Shown here piece by piece: positions 54,065-63,172 of a stretch of DNA of 64,000 nt; positions within the stretch are counted from its first letter, which is position 1; each line of letters opens with the position of its first letter. Under the pieces are notes generated by a model, which had not been told where the DNA came from, did no database searches, and saw only the letters and a list, made by a program, of their open reading frames with translations. A program made the translations under genes and the position numbers. The DNA comes from Acidovorax sp. GTDB taxonomy: Bacteria; Pseudomonadota; Gammaproteobacteria; Burkholderiales; Burkholderiaceae_C. Where the stretch lies: assembly GCA_031277855.1 (NCBI GenBank), contig JAITLO010000027.1, positions 62,001 to 126,000 on the forward strand. Reading direction: 5' to 3'.

Positions 54065-55525
54065 TTAAGCGGTTCCACCCACCGTCAAACCATCGATGCG
54101 CATGGTGGGCTGGCCCACACCCACGGGCACGCTCTGGCCTTCCTTGCCGCAGGTACCCACGCCGCTATCGAGGCGCATGTCGTTGCCGATCAGGCTGACC
54201 TTTTTCATGCATTCCGGGCCGTTGCCCACCAGCGTGGCGCCCTTGACGGGGTACTGGATCTTGCCGTTTTCCACCCAATAGGCCTGGCTGGCCGAGAACA
54301 CAAACTTGCCGCTGGTGATGTCCACCTGACCGCCGCCGAAGTTGGTGGCGTACAGGCCTTTTTTGATAGAGGCAATGATTTCCTGCGGGTCCTTGTCGCC
54401 ACCCAACATATAGGTGTTGGTCATGCGCGGCATGGGCAGGTGGGCATAGCTTTCGCGGCGACCATTGCCCGTGGGCTTGACGCCCATCAGACGGGCATTG
54501 AGCGCGTCCTGCATATAGCCCTTCAGAATGCCGTCTTCGATCAGCACATTGGCCTGGGAGGGGCAGCCCTCGTCGTCCACATTCAGCGAGCCACGGCGAT
54601 CGGCCAGGGTGCCGTCGTCCAGAATGGTCACGCCCTTGGCCGCCACGCGCTGGCCGATACGGCCGCTGAAGGCGCTGGAGCCCTTGCGGTTGAAGTCACC
54701 TTCCAGGCCATGGCCCACGGCTTCGTGCAGCAATACGCCGGGCCAGCCCGGGCCCAGTACCACGGTCATCATGCCGGCAGGTGCCGGGCGCGAATCGAGG
54801 TTGACCAGGGCCTGGTCCACGGCCTCGTCCACATACTGGGCAATTTGTTCGTCGCTGAAGTAGGCCAGACCAAAGCGGCCACCACCGCCGGACGAGCCCA
54901 CCTCACGGCGACCGCCCTGCTCGGCAATCACCGTCACCGACAGGCGCACCAGGGGGCGCACATCGGCGGCCAGCGTGCCATCGGCGCGGGCCACCATGAC
55001 CACATCGTATTCACTGGCCAGACCGGCCATGACCTGCACCACACGCGGATCCTTGGCGCGGGCCAGTTTTTCCACCTTGCCCAGCAGCTCGACCTTGGCC
55101 GTGCTGTCCATGGAGGCGATCGGGTCCAGCTCTGGGTAGAGGCTGCGGCTGGGCGCAATCTTGGCCTTGGGGATGCGTACCTTGCGGCTTTGCGTGGCCG
55201 AGGAGATGGCACGCACGGCATGGGCCGCATCCAGCAGCGAGGCCAGGGAAATATCGTCGGAATAGGCAAACGCCGTCTTCTCGCCACTCACGGCGCGTAC
55301 ACCCACGCCCTGGTCGATGGAGAAGGAGCCGGTTTTGACAATGCCCTCTTCCAGGCTCCAGCCTTCGGCGCGTGTGTACTGGAAGTACAGGTCGGCATCG
55401 TCGACCTGGTGGGCCCGGATCTCGGCCAAGGCCTGGGCCAGGTGGCGCTCATCCAAGCCAAAGGGTTCAAGCAACAGTTGCCGGGCCGTGGCCAGGCGCT
55501 CAATGGTCGGTTCGCGGGAGATCAT
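54065..55525 (-). CDS. tldD: Metalloprotease TldD
   Basis: This 486-residue zinc protease acts with TldE/PmbA on peptides such as microcins and toxins. The HExxxH zinc site is visible in [19 protein letters not shown], and [13 protein letters not shown]-like and [17 protein letters not shown]-like segments fit the family. pmbA/tldE is not in this window. It follows rodA by 44 bp on the same strand. Confidence 0.95.
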   Translation of the reverse strand: MISREPTIERLATARQLLLEPFGLDERHLAQALAEIRAHQVDDADLYFQYTRAEGWSLEEGIVKTGSFSIDQGVGVRAVSGEKTAFAYSDDISLASLLDAAHAVRAISSATQSRKVRIPKAKIAPSRSLYPELDPIASMDSTAKVELLGKVEKLARAKDPRVVQVMAGLASEYDVVMVARADGTLAADVRPLVRLSVTVIAEQGGRREVGSSGGGGRFGLAYFSDEQIAQYVDEAVDQALVNLDSRPAPAGMMTVVLGPGWPGVLLHEAVGHGLEGDFNRKGSSAFSGRIGQRVAAKGVTILDDGTLADRRGSLNVDDEGCPSQANVLIEDGILKGYMQDALNARLMGVKPTGNGRRESYAHLPMPRMTNTYMLGGDKDPQEIIASIKKGLYATNFGGGQVDITSGKFVFSASQAYWVENGKIQYPVKGATLVGNGPECMKKVSLIGNDMRLDSGVGTCGKEGQSVPVGVGQPTMRIDGLTVGGTA

Positions 55526-55569
55526 TCACAGATTGTAGGCATGCGCCCATGTCCCCGCCATGCTGCCGG

Positions 55570-56742
55570 CTACAGTCTTTGCATGCTGTCCTTGGGCGCA
55601 CCGCGGTGGGTACGCGCCACCGCCATCAGCACGCCCAGCGCCAGCCCCAGCGTCACCATGGCCGTGCCGCCATAGCTCACGAATGGCAAAGGCACGCCCA
55701 CCACCGGCAAGATGCCGCTGACCATGCCCATGTTCACAAAGGCATAGGTAAAGAAAATCATGGCCACGGCGGCGGCCATCAGCCGCGTAAACAAGGTGTT
55801 GGCGTGCATGGCAATCGCCAGGCCGCGCCAGACCAGCAGCAAAAAGCCGGTGATCAGCACCAGATTGCCCAGCAGGCCGAATTCCTCGGAGTACGCCGCA
55901 AAGATAAAGTCGGTGGTGCGCTCGGGAATGAATTCCAGATGGGTCTGGGTGCCAGCCATAAAGCCCTTGCCCCAGATGCCGCCCGAACCAATGGCAATCA
56001 TGCCCTGGATGATGTGAAAGCCCTTGCCCAGCGGGTCGCGCGTGGGGTCCAGCAGGGTGCAGACCCGGGTGCGCTGGTAGTCATGCAGAAAATACCAGCT
56101 CACGCCGTCGGCGCACAAGGTGGGCTCGTTCCAGATGATGAGCGCAATACCCACCACGCCCAGCACCACCGGCGGCACGATCAGCTTCCAGGGTAGGCCT
56201 GCAAAAAAGATCACCGCCAGGCCTGCGGCCATCACCAGCAGCGAGGTGCCCAGGTCGGGCTGCTTCATGATCAGGCCCACGGGCAGCAGCAGCAGGGCGA
56301 AGGCGATGACAAAGTCCGAGGCCCTGCGCTGGCCCTCGCGCTTTTGGAACCACCAGGCCAGCATCAACGGCGTGGCAATCTTCAGCAGCTCCGAGGGCTG
56401 GATCACCACACCCACATTCACCCAGCGCTGTGCCCCCTTCTTGGTGATGCCAAACAGCAACACCGCCACCAGCAAGGCAATGCCCAGGCTGTACAGCGGC
56501 ACGGCCAGCAGCATCAGCCGCTGCGGCGGCACCTGGGAGACCAGGAACAAAATGCCGGCGGCCAGCAGCATATTGCGGCCATGGTCGACAAAGCGTGAGC
56601 CGTGGTCATAGCCGGCCGAATACATGGCCAACAAGCCCACGCTGGCCAATATCCCTATGAGCAACAGCAAGACGTAGTCAAAGTTGCGAAACAGCGGCAC
56701 AAAGCGCTGCAGCAGGGTCGGTTTGTCGATTTCGGCGGACAT
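55570..56742 (-). CDS. rodA: Rod-shape peptidoglycan glycosyltransferase RodA
   Basis: This 390-residue SEDS-family protein has about ten membrane segments. Family motifs are KKGAQRWVNVGVVIQPSELL, KQPDLGTSLLVMAAGL and LPFVSYGGTAMVTLGLALG. It polymerises glycan strands for cell elongation with PBP2. The usual upstream mreBCD-mrdA genes are absent; a plus-strand esterase gene lies there instead. Confidence 0.96.
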   Translation of the reverse strand: MSAEIDKPTLLQRFVPLFRNFDYVLLLLIGILASVGLLAMYSAGYDHGSRFVDHGRNMLLAAGILFLVSQVPPQRLMLLAVPLYSLGIALLVAVLLFGITKKGAQRWVNVGVVIQPSELLKIATPLMLAWWFQKREGQRRASDFVIAFALLLLPVGLIMKQPDLGTSLLVMAAGLAVIFFAGLPWKLIVPPVVLGVVGIALIIWNEPTLCADGVSWYFLHDYQRTRVCTLLDPTRDPLGKGFHIIQGMIAIGSGGIWGKGFMAGTQTHLEFIPERTTDFIFAAYSEEFGLLGNLVLITGFLLLVWRGLAIAMHANTLFTRLMAAAVAMIFFTYAFVNMGMVSGILPVVGVPLPFVSYGGTAMVTLGLALGVLMAVARTHRGAPKDSMQRL

Positions 56743-56840
56743 AGCCCGCCATTATCACGGGCCGCCTGCAGCCCTACAGCCCCACGGGGTCACCGCGCGC
56801 GCGTTCCAGCCCCGCCCCTGCCAACCGCTACCATGCGCGC

Positions 56841-57428
56841 ATGGCAACCACCACCCACCTGCTGTATTTGCACGGCTTTCGCTCCTCCCCGCAATCGGCC
56901 AAGGCCCAGGCCATGGCCGCTTATGTGCAGGCGCACCATCCTGATGTGCACTGGTGGTGCCCGCAATTACCGCCCTCCCCCCGGGAGGCCATGGACATGG
57001 TGGCCCAGGGCCTGCGTGACTGGCCCGCAGAACATATGGCAGTAGTCGGCTCCTCGCTGGGCGGGTTCTACGCCAGCTGGGTGGCCCACCTCAAGGGCTG
57101 CCCCAGCGTGCTGCTGAACCCGGCTTCCTACCCCGACCGCGATCTGGAACGCTATATCGGCGAGCACAGCAGCTGGCATGACCCGGAAACGCGTTTTTTC
57201 TTCAGGCCCGAATACATTGCCGAGCTGCAAGCCCTGAGCCTGCATGGCAAGGCACCGGCCGGCCCGGAGCTGGGGCTTTTCGCCAAGGGCGACGAGCTGC
57301 TGGACTGGCGCGAGATGCTGGCCCGCTACCCGCTGGCCGAGCACATTCTCATTGAAGGCAGCGACCATGCCCTGAGCGGATTCGAGGCCTATCTCCCCGA
57401 TATCTGCGACTTTTTACAACTGGCCTGA
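56841..57428 (+). CDS. YqiA-type alpha/beta-hydrolase esterase
   Basis: This 195-residue protein is a compact alpha/beta hydrolase of the YqiA/YcfP family: LLYLHGFRSSPQSAKAQAMA, nucleophile Ser in VVGSSLGGFYASWVA, Asp in GDELLDW and His in GSDHALSGFEAYLPDI. The family hydrolyses short acyl esters; the physiological substrate is unknown. It diverges from rodA. Confidence 0.9.
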   Translation: MATTTHLLYLHGFRSSPQSAKAQAMAAYVQAHHPDVHWWCPQLPPSPREAMDMVAQGLRDWPAEHMAVVGSSLGGFYASWVAHLKGCPSVLLNPASYPDRDLERYIGEHSSWHDPETRFFFRPEYIAELQALSLHGKAPAGPELGLFAKGDELLDWREMLARYPLAEHILIEGSDHALSGFEAYLPDICDFLQLA

Positions 57429-57461
57429 ACCGCTACAGCGCCTGCTGTCGCCCAGGGACAA

Positions 57462-57485
57462 GGGCGGCATGGGAAAATGCCGCCC
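57462..57485 (+). promoter_or_regulatory. Hairpin abutting the start codon of the RNase II-like gene
   Basis: Perfect 9-bp stem GGGCGGCAT / ATGCCGCCC with loop GGGAAA, ending at the base before ATG 57486. It would hide the ribosome-binding region and contains the alternative ATG 57477. Confidence 0.65.
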
Positions 57486-59561
57486 ATGCACGCATTGTTT
57501 GAAGACGCCGGCAAATTCCTGGCTGGCCGTATCCTGTCCGAGGCCGACGCCTCCTCCCAAATCGAGCTTGGCACCGGCAAACGGGTCAAGGTCAAGGCCG
57601 CTGCCATTCTGCTGAAGTTCGACAAGCCCGAGCCCGCAGCGCTGGTGGCCGAGGCCGAGTCCATTGCCGCCACCGTGGAGCTGGACCTGGCCTGGGAATT
57701 CGCCCCCGAGGAAGAGTTCGGCTTTGCCGACATTGCGCGCGACTATTTCTCCGAGAACGCCCCGCTGGCCCAGCAGGCCGGCATGCTGTTTGCGCTCTAT
57801 GGCGCGCCGCACTACTTCCGCCGCGCCGGCAAGGGCCGCTTCAAAAAGGCGCCGGCCGAAATCCTGCAGCAGGCCCTGGCCGCTATTGAAAAGAAAAAGC
57901 AGATCCAGGCCCAGATCGACACCTGGGCCCAGGAGCTGGCTGGCGGCAACTGCCCCCAGCCCATCCGCGAGCAGCTCTACAAGATTCTGTTCCGCCCCGA
58001 CAAGAACGCGCCCGAGTACAAGGCCGTGGTCGAGGCCAGCCGCAGCGCGCAAAAAGCGCCGCTGGATTTGCTGCAGGCCGCCGGTGCCATCGACTCGGCC
58101 TACCAGTTCCACTGGCAGCGCTTTCTGTTCGACAACTTCCCCAAGGGCACGGGCTTTCCCGCCATCACCGCGCCCCAGCCGCCACAAGACCTGCCGCTGG
58201 CTGAAGTCCAGGCCTATTCCATCGACGACTCCATGACCACCGAGATCGACGATGCCCTGTCCGTGCAAGGCCTGGGCAGCGGCAAGGTCACGCTGGGCAT
58301 TCACATTGCGGCCCCTGGCCTGGCGATCCAGCCCGGCTCCGATCTGGACAAGCTGGGCCGCAATCGCCTGTCCACCGTCTATATGCCGGGCTACAAGATC
58401 ACCATGCTGCCCGATGAGGTGGTGCAGATCTACACGCTGGACGAAGGCCGTGCCAACCCCGCCGTGTCGCTGTATGTGACCTATGACGAGGCCAGCTTCG
58501 AAGTTCTGGCCAAGGAGACCAAGCTGGAGCGCGTGCCGGTGGTGACCAACTTCCGCCACGACAAGCTGGACCACATCGTCACCGAGGAATGGCTGAGCGA
58601 CAGCAGCATTCAGGTCGAAAACACGCCACAGAGCTTGCTGGACGTGCGTGAGCAGCTCTGCTTTTTGCACAAGCTGGCCAAACACCTCAAGGCCCAGCGC
58701 GAAGTGGTGCGTGGCAAGCCCGAGAACTTCTCCCGCCCCGACTACAGCTTCCGCCTGGAAGGCAATGGCGACGAGGTGCCCAATGGCAGCGAAAAGGTCA
58801 GCATCACCGTGCGCAAGCGCGGCGCTGCCCTGGATCTGATCGTGGCCGAGGCCGCCATCGTGGCCAATAGCAGCTGGGGCCAGCTGCTGGCCGACTGCGG
58901 CGTGCCCGGCATCTACCGCAGCCAGGCCAGCCTGGCGCCGGGCGTCAAGGTGCGCATGTCCACCAAGGCCCTGCCCCACGCCGGCATCGGCGTGAAAAGC
59001 TATTCCTGGGCCACCTCGCCGCTGCGCCGCTATGTGGACCTGGTCAACCAGTGGCAAATCATTGCCTGCGCCCGCCACGGCGCCACGGCCGCACTGGCCG
59101 CGCCCTTCAAGCCCAAGGATGCCGAACTGTTCGGCATCATCAGCAGCTTTGACGGCGCCTACAGCGCCTACAACGGCTACCAGGCCGGCATGGAGCGTTT
59201 CTGGACGCTGAAGTATCTGGAGCAAAACGCCATCACCGAGCTGGACTGCGCCGTCATCAAGGACAACGGCCCCGGCGGCATGCTGGTGCGCGCCGACACG
59301 CTGCCGCTGGTGATCTCGGTGCTGGGCGCCCAGGCCCTGCCGCGCGGTGCGCGCCTGCGCGTCAAGCTGGGCGAGATCGACGAAATCACGCTGGACATCC
59401 ACGGCACGGTGCTGGAGCGCCTGGACGATCCGGATGACGCCAGCGACGACGCCCCGGTGGACGAAGTGTCGGATGAAGACGACAACGTGGCCGGCCCCAT
59501 CGCCATTGCCGTGGACATGAACGACAGCGAAGGCGCCAGCGCGGATAATCCCGCTCCGTGA
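57486..59561 (+). CDS. RNB-domain exoribonuclease (RNase II/R family)
   Basis: This 691-residue protein has an N-terminal region, an RNB catalytic domain with the acidic cluster YSIDDSMTTEIDDALSVQG and DLDKLGRNRLSTVYMP, and a C-terminal S1-like tail (RLRVKLGEIDEITLDIHG), ending in an acidic Asp/Glu-rich stretch. It degrades RNA 3' to 5'. Start choice is uncertain: ATG 57486 (MHALFEDAG) or 57477. A hairpin abuts the start. It overlaps the next gene by 4 bp. Confidence 0.92.
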   Translation: MHALFEDAGKFLAGRILSEADASSQIELGTGKRVKVKAAAILLKFDKPEPAALVAEAESIAATVELDLAWEFAPEEEFGFADIARDYFSENAPLAQQAGMLFALYGAPHYFRRAGKGRFKKAPAEILQQALAAIEKKKQIQAQIDTWAQELAGGNCPQPIREQLYKILFRPDKNAPEYKAVVEASRSAQKAPLDLLQAAGAIDSAYQFHWQRFLFDNFPKGTGFPAITAPQPPQDLPLAEVQAYSIDDSMTTEIDDALSVQGLGSGKVTLGIHIAAPGLAIQPGSDLDKLGRNRLSTVYMPGYKITMLPDEVVQIYTLDEGRANPAVSLYVTYDEASFEVLAKETKLERVPVVTNFRHDKLDHIVTEEWLSDSSIQVENTPQSLLDVREQLCFLHKLAKHLKAQREVVRGKPENFSRPDYSFRLEGNGDEVPNGSEKVSITVRKRGAALDLIVAEAAIVANSSWGQLLADCGVPGIYRSQASLAPGVKVRMSTKALPHAGIGVKSYSWATSPLRRYVDLVNQWQIIACARHGATAALAAPFKPKDAELFGIISSFDGAYSAYNGYQAGMERFWTLKYLEQNAITELDCAVIKDNGPGGMLVRADTLPLVISVLGAQALPRGARLRVKLGEIDEITLDIHGTVLERLDDPDDASDDAPVDEVSDEDDNVAGPIAIAVDMNDSEGASADNPAP

Positions 59562-60430
59562 CCCGGCTGCCCAGCTTTCTCCGTTCTGCCTCCCCCTTGA
59601 GCATTGCGCTGGGGGTGTCGATTGCCGTGCACGCCGCATTGCTGGGCCTGCGCTTTGCAGCGCCCGAGCATTTCAACCGCGTGTTCCAGGACACGCCGCT
59701 GGAGGTGATTCTGGTCAACGCCCAGACACCCACCCAGGTTGAGTCCCCGGAAAAAGCCCAGGCCATTGCCCAGGCCACCCTGGCCGGCGGCGGCGATGCC
59801 GCCCAGGGCCGGGCCACCAGCCCCCTGCCCTATTCAGCGCTGACGGCCGTGGGCGACGATTTTGAAAACCGCCAGCGCCAGATCGACGCCATGCAGACCC
59901 AGCAGGCCGTGCTGCTGACCCAGTTGCGCAAGCAGCTGGCCTCGCTGCCACAGACGGCCCCCAACCAGGCCGCCACCAGCCCGCAGCAGGCCCAGGAAGA
60001 GGAACGCCGCCAGCAACTGGTCAAGCTGCTGGCCGAGATCGAAAAGCGCATCAACGAAGAAAACGCCCGCCCCAAGAAGCGCTACATCAGCCCTGCCACG
60101 CGCGAAGAGGTCTACGCCGTCTATTACGACGCGCTGCGCCGCAAGGTCGAGGACAAGGGCACGGCCAACTTCCCCGAGCAGGGCGGCAAAAAACTCTACG
60201 GCGAGCTGGTGATGATTCTGACCGTGAACCACGACGGCAAGGTGCTCGCGACCGAGGTGGTCCAGGGCTCGGGCAACCGCCAGCTCGACACCCGCGCCGA
60301 GGCCATTGCCCGCGCCGCCGGCCCCTACGGCCACTTTGGCCCGGCCATGCGCGCCAAGGCCGACCAGATTGCCGTGGTCTCGCGCTTTAAATTCACCCGC
60401 GACCAGACTTTGCAGACGGATGTGCGGTGA
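59558..60430 (+). CDS. TonB-family energy transducer-like protein
   Basis: This 290-residue protein has an N-terminal membrane anchor (SIALGVSIAVHAALLGLRF), a Gln/Glu-rich coiled-coil spacer (about 105-180) and a C-terminal TonB-type domain (KLYGELVMILTVNHDGKVLA, TRAEAIARAAGPYGHF). The proline-rich spacer of true TonB is missing, and no exbBD is adjacent. The GTG start overlaps the RNase II-like stop (GTGA), so translation is coupled. An R1 fragment follows the stop. Confidence 0.85.
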   Translation: MTRLPSFLRSASPLSIALGVSIAVHAALLGLRFAAPEHFNRVFQDTPLEVILVNAQTPTQVESPEKAQAIAQATLAGGGDAAQGRATSPLPYSALTAVGDDFENRQRQIDAMQTQQAVLLTQLRKQLASLPQTAPNQAATSPQQAQEEERRQQLVKLLAEIEKRINEENARPKKRYISPATREEVYAVYYDALRRKVEDKGTANFPEQGGKKLYGELVMILTVNHDGKVLATEVVQGSGNRQLDTRAEAIARAAGPYGHFGPAMRAKADQIAVVSRFKFTRDQTLQTDVR

Positions 60431-60480
60431 ACACCCCCTGAGGCGCTGCGCGGTGTCCCTGACCTGGGAGCGCGCCAGTT
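60430..60480 (+). repeat. Dispersed repeat R1, copy f (internally deleted)
   Basis: ACACCCCCTGAGGCGCTGCG then CGGTGTCCCTG and GCGCGCCAGTTTTTT; the middle blocks of R1 are missing. Confidence 0.6.
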
Positions 60481-60520
60481 TTTTACGCCCTGCCCTGCTC
60501 CATTGCCCCCTTGGCTATTG

Positions 60521-60610
60521 CTCCTTCCCCCGCCGGGGGAAGGTTGGGATGGAGGCTTGGCCCCTGGTCTTACCCCCTCGCCCGCTTGCGGGAGAGGGCT
60601 GGGGTGAGGA
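60521..60610 (+). repeat. Dispersed repeat R2, copy b
   Basis: CTCCTTCCCCCGCCGGGGGA, GGTTGGGATGGAGGCTTGGC, CCCTCGCCCGCTTGCGGGAG, AGGGCTGGGGTGAGGA. Closely matches the copy at 49889-49977. Confidence 0.75.
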
Positions 60611-60640
60611 GCTCCTCGCCCTGCCCACATCTTTTCTCAT

Positions 60641-61498
60641 ATGACTGCAGCTCTTGATTCCTACTGCGTAATGGGCAACCCCGTGGCCCACAGCCGCTCG
60701 CCCTGGATCCATGCCCGCTTTGCCGCGTTGACCGGCCAGGCCGTGGCGTACGAGCGTTGCCTGGTGGCCTTGGATGGCTTTGCCCAGGCCCTGGCCGACT
60801 TTGCTGCTGCCGGTGGCAAGGGCTGCAACATCACCGTGCCCTTCAAGCTCGAGGCCGCCCAGGCCGCCACGCAGTGCAGCCCGCGCGTGGCCCTGGCCGG
60901 TGCGGCCAACACCTTGCTCTGGCAGGCCGATGGCAGCCTGTATGCCGACAACACCGACGGCCTGGGCCTGGTGGCCGACATCACACGCAACGCCGGCGTG
61001 GCGCTGGCGGATAAAGATATTCTCCTGATGGGCGCGGGCGGTGCGGCCGCCGGCGTGCTGGGCCCGCTGCTGGAGCAGGCACCGCGCCGCATTGTGGTCT
61101 GCAACCGCACGGCGGCCAAGGCCGAAGCCCTTGTGGCCCAGCATGCCGCCCTGGCCGCGCTCCATAAAGTGGAGCTGCAGGCGCAAGCACAGCAATCCTT
61201 AGGCGGCAGTTTTGATGTGGTCATCAATGGCACGGCTGCCAGCTTGCAGGGTGCGGGCGTGCCCGTGGCCGCCAGCGTGCTGCGCCCAGGCTCTCTGGCC
61301 TACGACATGATGTATGGCCCAGCTGCACAGCCTTTTCTGGACTGGGCCGCCCAGCATGGCGCCACCGGCCGCGATGGCCTGGGCATGCTGGTGGAACAGG
61401 CCGCCGAATCGTTTGCGCTGTGGCACGGCGTACGCCCACCTTCGGCCCAGGTGCTGGCCGAGCTGCGCGCCCTGCTCCACGCACAGGCCCCGCACTAA
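60641..61498 (+). CDS. aroE: Shikimate dehydrogenase
   Basis: This 285-residue NADPH enzyme reduces 3-dehydroshikimate. Visible are YCVMGNPVAHSRSPWIHARF (shikimate site), GCNITVPFKLEA with the catalytic Lys, NTDGLGLVADI and the nucleotide loop LLMGAGGAAAGVLGPLL followed by NRTAAKA. The NRT motif suggests NADP preference. It starts after R1/R2 repeats and is followed by mtgA after 24 bp. Confidence 0.96.
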   Translation: MTAALDSYCVMGNPVAHSRSPWIHARFAALTGQAVAYERCLVALDGFAQALADFAAAGGKGCNITVPFKLEAAQAATQCSPRVALAGAANTLLWQADGSLYADNTDGLGLVADITRNAGVALADKDILLMGAGGAAAGVLGPLLEQAPRRIVVCNRTAAKAEALVAQHAALAALHKVELQAQAQQSLGGSFDVVINGTAASLQGAGVPVAASVLRPGSLAYDMMYGPAAQPFLDWAAQHGATGRDGLGMLVEQAAESFALWHGVRPPSAQVLAELRALLHAQAPH

Positions 61499-61522
61499 AC
61501 CCATGGCCAACGGAGTCTGCAC

Positions 61523-62239
61523 ATGAAGGCATTCGAGCGTTGGCTGGGTCTGGCACTGCTGGCCTTGGTGGGCTTGCAGCTGTTTTTTGTGCTGCGCATT
61601 GCGCTGATGGTGGTGGTGGCGCCGGAGTCCACCAGCTTTCAACGCTCCGAAATGTGGCAGCAATGGAAAAACGGTGCCGAGCGCCCCTGGCAACAGCAAT
61701 GGGTGGATTACGGCCAGATTTCCGACCACCTCAAGCGTGCCGTGCTGACCTCGGAAGACGACCAGTTTGTGGAGCACGGCGGCGTGCGCTGGGATGCCAT
61801 AGAGAGGGCCATGGAGCGCAACGCCAAGGAAGAGTTGCGCGCGGCCCGCAAGCAGTCCACGCGCCCGGCCAGGGTGTTTGGCGGCTCCACCATCACCCAG
61901 CAACTGGCCAAGAATCTGCTGCTCTCGGGCGAACGCAATATGCTGCGCAAAGGCCAGGAGCTGGTGCTGTCCCAACTGCTGGAGCTGCTGCTTTCCAAGC
62001 GCCGCATTCTGGAGATTTACCTCAACAATGTGGAATGGGGCAACGGCATTTTTGGCGCCGAGGCCGCCGCCCAGCATTACTTTGGCAAAAGCGCTGCCCG
62101 CCTCAGCCCGGCCGAAGCCGCACGCCTGGCGGTGATGCTGCCCAATCCACGCCACTTTGAAGCCAATCCCCGCTCTGCCTATCTCAACCAGCGCAGCAGC
62201 GCCATCCAACGTAGGATGGGGAACACGCCGCTTCCTTAA
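61523..62239 (+). CDS. mtgA: Monofunctional biosynthetic peptidoglycan glycosyltransferase
   Basis: This 238-residue inner-membrane enzyme polymerises lipid II. One membrane helix (LALLALVGLQLFFVLRIALMV) is followed by a GT51 domain with SEDDQFVEHGGVRWDAIE, FGGSTITQQLAKNLLLSGER and RILEIYLNNVEWGNGIFGAE. No transpeptidase domain is present. It probably shares a transcript with aroE, as in many beta-proteobacteria. Confidence 0.96.
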   Translation: MKAFERWLGLALLALVGLQLFFVLRIALMVVVAPESTSFQRSEMWQQWKNGAERPWQQQWVDYGQISDHLKRAVLTSEDDQFVEHGGVRWDAIERAMERNAKEELRAARKQSTRPARVFGGSTITQQLAKNLLLSGERNMLRKGQELVLSQLLELLLSKRRILEIYLNNVEWGNGIFGAEAAAQHYFGKSAARLSPAEAARLAVMLPNPRHFEANPRSAYLNQRSSAIQRRMGNTPLP

Positions 62240-62410
62240 AACGGGCTGCATCATCTAAGAACGTGTTCTACGCGTTGTAGAGCATGACCCGCCGCCCAGA
62301 GGAAAGCTCAGGCCCACTCCGGCCAACCGCCTTCTGCGGGCAGCATTGAACCTAGAATCAACGTCTTGCGCATGGTCCATGCGCTGCAACAGCTATCAAA
62401 CCCAGAGCAC

Positions 62411-62968
62411 ATGCGCATTCTTGGCATAGACCCCGGCCTGCAAACCACCGGCTTTGGCGTGGTGGACCGCGAGGGCCAGCAGCTGCGTTATGTGGCCTGC
62501 GGCACCATACGCACCACCCGCACGCCGGGTGTGGAGCTGGGCGATCTGCCGGCGCGGCTGAAGATTCTGTACGAGGGCATTGGCGAGGTTATCTCCCGCT
62601 ACCAGCCCGAGACGGCCTCCATCGAAATCGTCTTCGTCAACGTAAATCCCCAATCCACGCTGCTGCTGGGCCAGGCGCGCGGTGCCGCCATTGCGGCCCT
62701 GGTCATGCACGGGCTGCCGGTGTCGGAATACACGGCGCTGCAGATGAAGAAAGCCATCACCGGCCATGGCCGTGCGGCCAAGGAGCAAATCCAGGAGATG
62801 GTCAAGCGCATGCTGCACCTGCCCAACCCGCCCGGCCCGGATGCGGCCGACGCCTTAGGCCTGGCCATCACCCATGCCCACGCCGGCCATGTGATGGATC
62901 GCCTGGCGCAGGAAACCTCGCTCCAGCGCCGCCAGCATGCTTTGTACAAGGGCGGAAGAACGTACTAA
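62411..62968 (+). CDS. ruvC: Holliday junction endodeoxyribonuclease RuvC
   Basis: This 185-residue nuclease resolves Holliday junctions. The four acidic residues are placed in [18 protein letters not shown] (Asp), [20 protein letters not shown] (Glu) and [18 protein letters not shown] (two Asp). ATG 62411 is canonical; a 15-residue extension is rejected. ruvAB is not adjacent in this window. An R1 repeat starts right at the stop. Confidence 0.96.
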   Translation: MRILGIDPGLQTTGFGVVDREGQQLRYVACGTIRTTRTPGVELGDLPARLKILYEGIGEVISRYQPETASIEIVFVNVNPQSTLLLGQARGAAIAALVMHGLPVSEYTALQMKKAITGHGRAAKEQIQEMVKRMLHLPNPPGPDAADALGLAITHAHAGHVMDRLAQETSLQRRQHALYKGGRTY

Positions 62969-63053
62969 CCCCCCTTGAGTCGCCTTCGGCGCCTCCCCCC
63001 CAGGGGGACGGCAAACTCGCTGCGGGGCGGCCCTTGCTCTTTGCCTCTGGCGA
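62969..63053 (+). repeat. Dispersed repeat R1, copy g (after ruvC)
   Basis: CCCCCCTTGAGTCGCCTTCG, GCGCCTCCCCCCCAGGGGG, ACGGCAAACTCGCTGCGGGG, GCGGCCCTTGCTCTTTGCC. It starts at the base after the ruvC stop. Confidence 0.75.
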
Positions 63054-63102
63054 AAGGGGCTCTGCATACGGTACACCAGTTTTGTGTGCAGCGCCCCGGT
63101 CT

Positions 63103-63145
63103 TGCTCCCTCGCCCGCTTGCCGGAGAGGGTGGGGGTGAGGGTGA
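63103..63145 (+). repeat. Dispersed repeat R2, partial copy c
   Basis: Only the right half: TGCTCCCTCGCCCGCTTGCC then GGAGAGGGTGGGGGTGAGGG. It lies between R1 copy g and an inverted R1 end at 63150-63172. Confidence 0.65.
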
Positions 63146-63149
63146 AGCG

Positions 63150-63172
63150 GCAAAGCCGCTCAGGGGGTGTGT
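63150..63172 (-). repeat. Inverted R1 end spanning the stop of the araC-type gene
   Basis: On the minus strand ACACCCCCTGAGCGGCTTTG, the R1 left end. It covers the araC-type stop codon, which like pncB ends Thr-Pro-stop. Confidence 0.6.

Noticed and set aside
57414-59639. 741-residue open frame antisense to the RNase II-like gene
   Set aside because: Shadow frame; the sense strand has a complete RNB catalytic domain.
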